Below are positions 1 to 6,126 of a stretch of DNA of 8,452 bases, in pieces (within the stretch, counting starts at the first letter, position 1; each line of letters opens with the position of its first letter). Source of the DNA: an uncultured Bacteroidota bacterium (GTDB taxonomy: Bacteria; Bacteroidota; Bacteroidia; Chitinophagales; Chitinophagaceae); NCBI GenBank assembly GCA_946479535.1, contig CAMLGP010000088.1, positions 1 to 8,452 of the forward strand. Direction: 5' to 3'. The notes under the pieces are model-generated. The model did no database searches. It was not told the DNA's origin and saw only the letters and a list, made by a program, of their open reading frames with translations. Both the position numbers and the translations under genes were made by a program.

Positions 1-2313
1 GTAAAAGGAAAGGATCCGGCAGAACTGTCTCTTCAATTCAAGAACTATGATGAAGTGGATGGTCTGCAGGGAAAAGAATTCAATGAAAATGCGGCGCTCA
101 AGACTTCGAAAGGGGAGTTGATTTTTGGGGGCGCAAAAGGGTTTAATATTTTTTATCCCAATAATGCACCCGCCAATAAAACGTTGCCTACAGTGGTGCT
201 AACTGATTTTGAGATATTCAATAAGAGCATAAGGGTGGGAGATAAGAGTGGTAAAAGAGTAATTTTAGAAAAGGCCATCCCGGAAACAAAGGAACTCACG
301 CTGGCTTATAAGGATAATGTGATTTCACTTGAATTTGCAGCGTTGAATTTTTCTAATACGGAGAAAAGCAAATATGCTTATAAACTGGAAGGTTTTAACA
401 AGGAATGGTTGTTGACCGATGCCAGTAATCGTAAGGCCACCTATACCAACCTTGATCCGGGCGAATATACTTTTAGGGTCAGGGCTTCCAATGAGGATGG
501 CCTCTGGAATGAGCAAGGGGTTACGCTGAAAATAACGGTTCTTCCTCCAATCTGGAGAACTCCGCTGGCATATATAATATATGGTCTCGTTGCAATTGGA
601 CTGTTATGGCTCGGCCGAAGGTTGGTAGTGCAAAGAACAAGAATGCGTTTTCAGATGGAGCAGGAGCGGAAAGAAGCGCAGCGCATGCATAAGCTTGATC
701 TGATGAAGATCCGGTTCTTTACTAATGTGAGCCATGAGTTCCGTACTCCATTGGCGCTGATACTGACTCCCATTGAGAAAATGCTGAAGACCGCGCAGGA
801 TGCTACTCAGAAATCACATTACCAGTTAATACAGCGAAACGCCAAGCGGTTGCTTAATCTCGTAAACCAGCTGCTTGATTTCCGGAAACTGGAGATGGAT
901 GAGATATATCTGAACCAATCATCAGATGATATGGCAAGGCTGGTAAAGGATATTGGATGTTCTTTTTCTGATATAGCAGAAAAGAAGAACATCAGTTTCT
1001 CCTTCAATAGCCATGTAGATAAAGTGATGGCATCATTTGATAAGGTGAAACTGGAAAGGATATTATTTAATCTATTGTCGAATGCCTTCAAGTTTACCCA
1101 TGAAGGTGGAAAAGTAGAGATGGAATTCAATACCCGCTGGAATGATCAGGATAATTGTGAGATGGCAATTATAACTGTAAAGGATACAGGAATAGGCATT
1201 TCTCCTGAGAAAAAGGAAAAGATATTTGAGCGGTTCTTTCAGGACGAGGTGCCAGGGGATATGTTGAACCAGGGAAGTGGTATTGGGTTGGCAATCACAA
1301 AAGAATTTGTGCGTTTGCATGGGGGGACCATCACCGTAGATAGCGAACCTGGAAAGGGAAGCTGTTTCACAGTGCAGCTACCAATAATCAGTGCACCCGT
1401 TGTTCAAACGCCTGTTGCGAATGGGGAAGCTGACCTGAACCTGGTGGAAATAGAAAATGGGGATGGACATGTGATTTCAGAAAACGGGAATGGTGCTTCC
1501 GAATTTAAGGTGAAGACGGGCCATAAGGTAAACGGAAAGAAATTCACCATCCTGCTGGCGGAGGACAATGAAGATTTTCGTTTTTACTTAAAAGATAACC
1601 TTCGTGAGGCTTACGAGATCATTGAAGCAAAGAATGGGAAAGAGGGTTGGCAAAAGGCCTTGGGTCAGCATCCAGACCTGGTGGTGAGTGATATCATGAT
1701 GCCGGAGATGAGCGGAATAGAACTGTGCCGGAAATTAAAAGAGGATGTACGGACTTCCCATATTCCAATCATATTGTTGACGGCGCGGTCTACAGAAGAA
1801 ATACAGATGGAAGGGTATACAATTGGGGCTAACGACTATATCACCAAGCCCTTCAATTTCCAGATACTGGTGTCCCGGATCAATAACCTGCTGGTGCAGC
1901 AGGAAAACCTGAAAAAAAGTTTTCAGAAGCAGATCGAGATCAATCCATCAGAGATCAAGGTAGATTCCGAGGATGAGAAACTGTTACGTCAAACCATGGA
2001 AATTGTGCAGAAAAATCTGGACAACCCGGATTTCTCAGTAGAAGACCTTAGCAAGGCATTATTGATGAGCCGGGCTGCCATGTATAAAAAGATCACTGCC
2101 ATTACGGGCATAACTCCTTCCGAGTTCATCCGGTCAGTTCGCTTAAAGAGTGCTGCCCAACTTTTGGAAAAGTCTAAGATGACGGTAGCGCAGATAGCTT
2201 TTGAAGTAGGATTTAATAATACCAAGTACTTCGTAAAATACTTCAAGGAGGAATATAATATGCTTCCGACTGCATATAGAAATGACAAGCAGAAGAAGAC
2301 TGAGATGCAGTGA
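1..2313 (+). CDS. Hybrid two-component system regulator (HTCS), 5'-truncated by window edge
   Basis: This is a one-protein two-component system that senses a ligand in the periplasm and binds DNA through its cytoplasmic C-terminus. The frame is open from base 1, so the GTG at 55 is internal; 770 residues are visible and full HTCS proteins are usually 1300-1400. In order (numbering from base 1) come the end of the last beta-propeller repeat (about 20-55), a Y_Y_Y domain (about 104-180), a membrane helix (about 188-207), a HisKA domain with phospho-accepting His245 in NVSHEFRTP, and a HATPase domain with N-box Asn361, DTGIGIS at 395-401 and QGSGIGLA at 424-431. A linker leads to a receiver with acidic pair E521/D522, phospho-acceptor Asp564 (SDIMMP) and Lys616 (TKPF), then a C-terminal AraC-type helix-turn-helix (about 665-765). 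All catalytic residues are present, so it should be active. Its position upstream of susCD on the same strand suggests it activates them; that is inference. Confidence 0.95.
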   Translation, partial: VKGKDPAELSLQFKNYDEVDGLQGKEFNENAALKTSKGELIFGGAKGFNIFYPNNAPANKTLPTVVLTDFEIFNKSIRVGDKSGKRVILEKAIPETKELTLAYKDNVISLEFAALNFSNTEKSKYAYKLEGFNKEWLLTDASNRKATYTNLDPGEYTFRVRASNEDGLWNEQGVTLKITVLPPIWRTPLAYIIYGLVAIGLLWLGRRLVVQRTRMRFQMEQERKEAQRMHKLDLMKIRFFTNVSHEFRTPLALILTPIEKMLKTAQDATQKSHYQLIQRNAKRLLNLVNQLLDFRKLEMDEIYLNQSSDDMARLVKDIGCSFSDIAEKKNISFSFNSHVDKVMASFDKVKLERILFNLLSNAFKFTHEGGKVEMEFNTRWNDQDNCEMAIITVKDTGIGISPEKKEKIFERFFQDEVPGDMLNQGSGIGLAITKEFVRLHGGTITVDSEPGKGSCFTVQLPIISAPVVQTPVANGEADLNLVEIENGDGHVISENGNGASEFKVKTGHKVNGKKFTILLAEDNEDFRFYLKDNLREAYEIIEAKNGKEGWQKALGQHPDLVVSDIMMPEMSGIELCRKLKEDVRTSHIPIILLTARSTEEIQMEGYTIGANDYITKPFNFQILVSRINNLLVQQENLKKSFQKQIEINPSEIKVDSEDEKLLRQTMEIVQKNLDNPDFSVEDLSKALLMSRAAMYKKITAITGITPSEFIRSVRLKSAAQLLEKSKMTVAQIAFEVGFNNTKYFVKYFKEEYNMLPTAYRNDKQKKTEMQ

Positions 2314-2367
2314 TAAATTAGGATAAATCATTGAAAAAAAAGCCTTAAACAACATTCCCACCCCTTT

Positions 2368-2387
2368 TTGTAGACGTTAGATACCCC
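2368..2387 (+). promoter_or_regulatory. Candidate HTCS binding element, copy 1
   Basis: The element reads TTGTAGA, six bases, ATACCCC. It matches a second copy at 2637-2656 at 16 of 20 positions, with the same 13-bp offset between the two half-sites. It lies 54 bp past the HTCS stop codon and upstream of the terminator. Two half-sites about one helical turn apart would suit an AraC-type protein, but the link to this HTCS is inference. Confidence 0.3.
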
Positions 2388-2486
2388 CTGATAGGAGGAA
2401 ACGGTAGTACATTCGTCCTGACTTTTTCGCAATACAGCAATTATGTATGCTTTCTGAACTTAAGCAATTCTAAAGCAAAAAAACAC

Positions 2487-2518
2487 GCCGCTCTTTTTTT
2501 GGAGCGGCTCTTTTTTTT
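2487..2518 (+). terminator. Intrinsic terminator after the HTCS gene
   Basis: A perfect 7-bp stem GCCGCTC (2487-2493) / GAGCGGC (2502-2508) encloses a T-rich 8-nt loop and is followed by TC and eight T residues (2509-2518). An A7 run at 2477-2483 lies on the other side, so it may also work weakly on the minus strand. It sits 173 bp after the HTCS stop and separates that transcript from the susCD unit. Confidence 0.85.
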
Positions 2519-2574
2519 AAGGTGATTTTACGCTGCGGTATGATAAAGGCTGGTCGGAAAGAATTGGACTGGCG

Positions 2575-2612
2575 AAGATTTTATGCAATCGGTTGAAATC
2601 TTAGATTTTATG
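2575..2612. repeat. Short direct and inverted repeat cluster
   Basis: GATTTTATG occurs at 2577-2585 and again at 2604-2612, 27 bp apart, with a shorter GATTTTA at 2524-2530. The same stretch contains the inverted pair AAGATTT (2575-2581) / AAATCTT (2596-2602). In AT-rich DNA this may be chance. It lies just upstream of the second candidate HTCS element and could be part of an operator. Confidence 0.25.
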
Positions 2613-2625
2613 TAACGGAAACATA

Positions 2626-2656
2626 TTATACCCGCATTGTAGATGATTTATACCCC
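2626..2656 (+). promoter_or_regulatory. Candidate HTCS binding element, copy 2, with phased extra half-site
   Basis: TTGTAGA (2637-2643) and ATACCCC (2650-2656) repeat the element at 2368-2387. In addition, TTATACCC occurs at both 2626-2633 and 2648-2655, exactly 22 bp apart, close to two helical turns, so two half-sites face the same side of the DNA. The promoter-proximal half-site ends 20 bp before a possible -7 box, where an activator would replace the -33 contact. A role in activating susCD is inference. Confidence 0.35.
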
Positions 2657-2676
2657 TCAAGGTTTGGAGTTCCCTT

Positions 2677-2684
2677 TATATTTA
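2677..2684 (+). promoter_or_regulatory. Possible -7 box of the susCD promoter
   Basis: TATATTTA matches the Bacteroidota -7 consensus TAnnTTTG except for the last base. The only TTTG upstream (2663-2666) is 10 bp away, too close for a normal -33 box, so the promoter would depend on an activator bound at 2626-2656. Transcription starting near 2690 would give susC a leader of about 460 nt. Weak evidence in AT-rich sequence. Confidence 0.2.
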
Positions 2685-2827
2685 TTGAGGATTTAAGGAT
2701 GACGCTAAACACTGTGATTTTCAGACAATTTACTCGCTTTCCGGCTGCCGGTTTCAGGTCAGCTTTAACTAAACACCTTATTTTAAGTAAAAATTGGTTT
2801 GACACAGTGGTAATTAGGTTCTTAAGG

Positions 2828-2852
2828 TTTAATTGTCCGCACGACAATTAAA
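2828..2852. repeat. Perfect 10-bp inverted repeat, 5-nt spacer
   Basis: The arms are TTTAATTGTC (2828-2837) and GACAATTAAA (2843-2852), separated by CGCAC. No T-run follows on either strand, so it is not an intrinsic terminator. It could be an operator for a dimeric repressor or a hairpin in the susC leader RNA. Its place just outside the minus-strand hairpin at 2863-2911 is notable. Confidence 0.6.
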
Positions 2853-2862
2853 TATTTGAAAT

Positions 2863-2911
2863 AAAAAAGCCCAGATTATTTAGGAAGCGGACACTTCCGT
2901 TAGGCCTGGGC
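2863..2911 (-). terminator. Terminator-like hairpin reading on the minus strand
   Basis: Read on the minus strand, GCCCAG (2911-2906) pairs with CTGGGC (2874-2869) and is followed directly by six T residues (2868-2863). The enclosed 31 nt hold a second hairpin, either GGAAG (2883-2887) / CTTCC (2894-2898), or the exclusive alternative AGCGGA (2886-2891) / TCCGTT (2896-2901). On the plus strand no T-run follows, so termination of a leftward transcript is the better reading. No leftward gene is visible, which points to a non-coding RNA. Confidence 0.45.
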
Positions 2912-2956
2912 AGGACGTTAAATTGCTGCTATATGACTGCTTTTGTTATGAGATCC

Positions 2957-2972
2957 AGGGGATCACACCCCT
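2957..2972. other. Small G/C-rich hairpin in the susC leader
   Basis: AGGGG (2957-2961) and CCCCT (2968-2972) form a 5-bp stem with a 6-nt loop. It can form in RNA from either strand and stands out in AT-rich surroundings. Confidence 0.4.
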
Positions 2973-3077
2973 ATGTGTATTTACTTACTGTAAGGATATT
3001 CTCTTTTCCTTGCAGTCTTCCCAATCCATTCCGGTTCTCCTTACTGTTGCTCCGTACCTAGCGGGATTTAACTTAAT

Positions 3078-3091
3078 CAGGGCGTACCCTG
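3078..3091. other. CAGGG/CCCTG tetraloop hairpin upstream of susC
   Basis: CAGGG (3078-3082) and CCCTG (3087-3091) form a 5-bp stem with a CGTA loop on the plus strand (TACG on the minus strand). It ends 56 bp before the susC start codon and could be part of a structured leader or of the antisense RNA. Confidence 0.4.
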
Positions 3092-3147
3092 CATGCGTTT
3101 AACCAGTTCATTAAAAACTTCGCTCATTAATTAATAATCCAAAGCTT

Positions 3148-6105
3148 ATGCTTATGCATCACTACTTATTCAGGAGGTTTAGGTATGTTATCATACTTGC
3201 CCTTGCAATGTGTTTAACCAGCGCGCTATCAGCCCAGATTAGCGTGCAAGGAAAGGTCAAAGACAATAATGGGCAGGCTTTATCAGGTGTTTCGGTGGTA
3301 GTAAAAAATACCTCTAATGGTACAACTACTGATGCTAACGGTTCATTCTCCATCTCCGTACCGCATGCCAGTTCAATACTGGTTATTTCTTATGTTGGCT
3401 TTCCTACACAGGAGTTGGAAGTAGGAAACAAAACATCGTTTGATGTTACTCTTTCAGCGTTATCAGGACAACTGAATGAAGTGGTTGTTGTAGGATATGG
3501 TACGTTGAAAAGAAAAGAGGTTACCAGCGCGGTAGCTACTGTAAATGCTGCCCAGTTCAATAAGGGTAATATCAGTGATGTAGCCCAATTGCTTCAGGGT
3601 AAGGTATCAGGATTGTCAATATCCCGCCCGGGTGGTAATCCCAATGGCGGATTTACCATACGCCTGCGTGGTCTATCAACCCTGGGCGCAAATACATCGC
3701 CATTAATAGTGGTGGATGGTCAGATCGGCGCTGACATTAACACTGTTGATCCCAATGATATACAAAGCATTGATGTATTGAAAGATGCTGCATCCGCAGC
3801 CATTTATGGTACACGGGGATCTTCCGGTGTAATTATTATTACAACCAAAAAAGGCGGAAGAACTCCTCTTGTTGCGTACAACGGAGCAGTTACAACTGAA
3901 ACGCCCACCATGTTTACGCCTCATATGAATGCAGCAGAATTTAAAGCTGCCGGTGGTAAAGACCTGGGTGCCGTTACAGACTGGAACAAGGAAATAACCA
4001 GGAACGCATTTTCACAGGTTCATAATCTTTCACTATCAGGTGCAGGATCAGGAACAACCTATGTGGCGTCTATGAACTATAGAAATGTTGAGGGGGTTGC
4101 TATCAATACAGGCTTCAACCAGGTTAATGCACACTTTGGCTTAACGCAAAAAGCATTGAAGGATAAGATGAATTTTACGGTGGATGTAACAACTACCCGC
4201 CGAAATTCAAAATATGGGTTTGATCGTGCATTCCAGTATGCCACCATATTCAATCCAACTGCGCCCTTACATACAACTGACCCGCTGTATAATCTGACAG
4301 GTAGTGGATATGTAGAACAAAACTTTGTGGAATACGCCAACCCTCTGGCAGTTCTTGAGCAAAATAAAAACAACGGAACTTTAAAGAGGACCAATATAAA
4401 TACCACAGCCAGCTATGAGATTATCCGGGGGCTGAGATTCCTGGTCCGCTATACCCAGGAAACATCAAGCAATTATCGCTGGGTTTATCTTCCCAAATCA
4501 TCATTCGATACCCGTCTTATTGCCGGTGGTAGCGGTTTCACCAAGAACGGTTATGCACAGCAGCAGGATGATGAATTTTATTCAAGGCTATATGAGAATA
4601 CTCTTTCTTATGATACCAAGCTCATGAATAGCGATTTAGGTTTGAATGCAGTAGCGGGGTATTCTTATCAGTCATTTGCGGCAAACGGAGTTCTTGTACG
4701 GGCCGGTGATTTCTTATCTGATGTCAATGCAGATAATATTCAAAATGCTGGTGATTTTAAGAATGGTAAAGCGTTTTCAAATTCCTATAAGAACGCTTCC
4801 AGGCTCATCGCTTTTTTCGGAAGGGTCAATCTTAATTATAAGGATCTGGTTTTCCTGACTGCAAGTTTAAGAAGAGAAGGCTCCACTCAGTTTGGGGAGA
4901 ATAATAAATGGGGTATGTTCCCTGCAGTAAGTACAGGTGTGGATATCAGCCGTATAGTAGAAATACCAAAAGTAAATGCATTAAAATTCAGGGCAAGCTA
5001 TGGAGTAACAGGTGCGTTACCTCCACAATCCTACCTTTCCTTTACGCTTTATCAGCCACTTACTCAAAACTTCTTCTATAATGGTACTTATATTCCGGCG
5101 TATGCCCCGGTACTTAATGCAAACCCTGATCTTAAATGGGAAAGGAAGAAAGAACTTGATCTGGGCCTAGACTTTGCGTTACTGGAGAACAGGCTTACAG
5201 GTAGTCTTGATTATTACAATCGTAGTACTGATGACCTCCTGTTTAATGCTACTGTTCCAGTTCCACCAAATCAGACAGATAAGACCTGGATGAATATTGG
5301 ACAGATGAAGAATAGAGGAATCGAGTTGTTGCTGGGTTATGATATCGTCAAGCAAAAAGAATTTAACTGGAACGCAACGGCCAACTATGCTACGTATAAA
5401 GTAACACTTGCCAAATTGAACAAGGACCTGGCAGGATCAGTGGTAGGTGCCAGTAATCTTGGATCACCTGGTCAGGAGCAAACTCAGATTACCAGGGCGG
5501 TTGAAGGCCAGGACATAGGTATTATTTATGGTGCCATTTACAAAGGACTTGATCCAACAGGTAAATATCTTTTTGATGATGGTACTGGCAAAGCGGTTCT
5601 GTCAGATGCCTATAAAACAAAAATTGGTCGCGGTCTGCCCAAATTCGAACTTGGTTTAACCAATACATTCAGGTATAAGAACTTTGATCTCAGTTTCTTC
5701 CTTCGTGGACAGTTTGGTCATGACCTGGTTAATACTTACAGAGCATTCTTTGAAACATCTCAACCCACTGTAATTGCCAGTTACAATGTTGTAAAGACCA
5801 AATTCTATGATCCAGCCTTAAAGTCTCCTTTAACATTTAGCAGCCTGTATGTAGAACATGCATCATTTGTAAAATTGGATAATGCTACACTTGGCTATGA
5901 TTTCAACTTAAAAAATGGTGGTGCATTTAAAAGTATAAGAGCCTATGTTACCGGACAAAATCTGTTTGTAATTACAAAATATACTGGTGTGGATCCTGAA
6001 GTACGCTATTCTTATGGCGGCAATATTTTGGCCCCAGGCGTGGATGCCAGAGATACGTACGTAAGAACAAAGTCATTTACATTAGGTGTAAATGTTAAAT
6101 TCTAA
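3148..6105 (+). CDS. SusC/RagA-family TonB-dependent outer-membrane transporter
   Basis: This 985-residue outer-membrane barrel imports ligand handed over by its SusD partner, driven by TonB-ExbBD. A signal peptide covers residues 1-29 (FRYVIILALAMCLTSALSA, then Q30). A CarboxypepD_reg-like beta-sandwich follows (about 33-105), then LNEVVVVGYG (109-118), typical of SusC proteins at the entry to the plug. The plug ends in the family hallmark AIYGTRGSSGVIIITTKKGG (ending at residue 237). The rest is the 22-strand barrel, finishing in a terminal Phe (VNVKF) as needed for outer-membrane assembly. Length is normal. There is no STN domain, so it is not a FecR/ECF-sigma signal transducer. The start could be ATG 3148 or ATG 3154; both give the same signal peptide and neither has a Shine-Dalgarno, normal for this phylum. 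The substrate cannot be deduced. Confidence 0.96.
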   Translation: MLMHHYLFRRFRYVIILALAMCLTSALSAQISVQGKVKDNNGQALSGVSVVVKNTSNGTTTDANGSFSISVPHASSILVISYVGFPTQELEVGNKTSFDVTLSALSGQLNEVVVVGYGTLKRKEVTSAVATVNAAQFNKGNISDVAQLLQGKVSGLSISRPGGNPNGGFTIRLRGLSTLGANTSPLIVVDGQIGADINTVDPNDIQSIDVLKDAASAAIYGTRGSSGVIIITTKKGGRTPLVAYNGAVTTETPTMFTPHMNAAEFKAAGGKDLGAVTDWNKEITRNAFSQVHNLSLSGAGSGTTYVASMNYRNVEGVAINTGFNQVNAHFGLTQKALKDKMNFTVDVTTTRRNSKYGFDRAFQYATIFNPTAPLHTTDPLYNLTGSGYVEQNFVEYANPLAVLEQNKNNGTLKRTNINTTASYEIIRGLRFLVRYTQETSSNYRWVYLPKSSFDTRLIAGGSGFTKNGYAQQQDDEFYSRLYENTLSYDTKLMNSDLGLNAVAGYSYQSFAANGVLVRAGDFLSDVNADNIQNAGDFKNGKAFSNSYKNASRLIAFFGRVNLNYKDLVFLTASLRREGSTQFGENNKWGMFPAVSTGVDISRIVEIPKVNALKFRASYGVTGALPPQSYLSFTLYQPLTQNFFYNGTYIPAYAPVLNANPDLKWERKKELDLGLDFALLENRLTGSLDYYNRSTDDLLFNATVPVPPNQTDKTWMNIGQMKNRGIELLLGYDIVKQKEFNWNATANYATYKVTLAKLNKDLAGSVVGASNLGSPGQEQTQITRAVEGQDIGIIYGAIYKGLDPTGKYLFDDGTGKAVLSDAYKTKIGRGLPKFELGLTNTFRYKNFDLSFFLRGQFGHDLVNTYRAFFETSQPTVIASYNVVKTKFYDPALKSPLTFSSLYVEHASFVKLDNATLGYDFNLKNGGAFKSIRAYVTGQNLFVITKYTGVDPEVRYSYGGNILAPGVDARDTYVRTKSFTLGVNVKF

Positions 6106-6126
6106 TCGAATCCTAAATAATTTGAT

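Larger units (their letters stand above)
2863..3107 (-). ncRNA. Candidate cis-antisense RNA opposite the susC leader
   Basis: The minus-strand terminator at 2863-2911 needs a transcript entering from the right, yet no minus-strand gene lies there. A possible minus-strand promoter has TTTG at 3143-3140, a 19-nt spacer and AAGTTTTT at 3120-3113, which matches four of the six fixed bases of TAnnTTTG. The RNA would be about 245 nt, would start about 40 bp upstream of the susC start codon, and would include the hairpins at 3091-3078 and 2972-2957. Antisense RNAs opposite susC leaders (DonS type) repress glycan-utilization loci in Bacteroides; relation to those is by arrangement only. The 5' end is a guess. 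Confidence 0.25.
2314..3147. other. 834-bp intergenic regulatory region without a convincing gene
   Basis: No coding gene is supported here on either strand. The region is AT-rich and contains, from left to right, a candidate HTCS element (2368-2387), an intrinsic terminator (2487-2518), a short repeat cluster (2575-2612), a second candidate HTCS element with an extra half-site (2626-2656), a possible -7 box (2677-2684), a perfect inverted repeat (2828-2852), a minus-strand terminator-like hairpin (2863-2911) and two small G/C-rich hairpins (2957-2972 and 3078-3091). It is long for a gap between an HTCS gene and its susC target, which suggests that susC has its own promoter and a long untranslated leader. 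Confidence 0.7.

Noticed and set aside
2394..2399. AGGAGG in the HTCS 3' region
   Set aside because: No start codon follows at a usable distance and no open frame begins there.
2710..2809. Long-range inverted pair CACTGTG (2710-2716) / CACAGTG (2803-2809)
   Set aside because: Seven-base complementarity separated by 86 nt of AT-rich sequence is expected by chance, and no flanking target duplication or other sign of a mobile element is seen.
2626..2847. Minus-strand 73-codon open frame in the intergenic region
   Set aside because: It needs a TTG start, has no recognisable domain, covers the candidate regulatory repeats and shows no ribosome binding site; it appears to be a chance frame.
3016..3030. 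Minus-strand frame beginning ATGGATTGGGAAGACTGC after AAGGAG
   Set aside because: It ends after about 14 codons; the purine-rich stretch mimics a Shine-Dalgarno, and a peptide this short is not supported.
2948..3061. Plus-strand 37-codon frame (begins MRSRGSHPYVY) in the susC leader
   Set aside because: There is no ribosome binding site and no recognisable family, and it runs through the AGGGG/CCCCT hairpin. A leader peptide cannot be excluded but nothing supports it.
2940..3110. Possible tRNA, 6S, RNase P, SRP or tmRNA gene
   Set aside because: Read on both strands; no T-loop consensus, cloverleaf, or conserved core motif of these RNAs was found.
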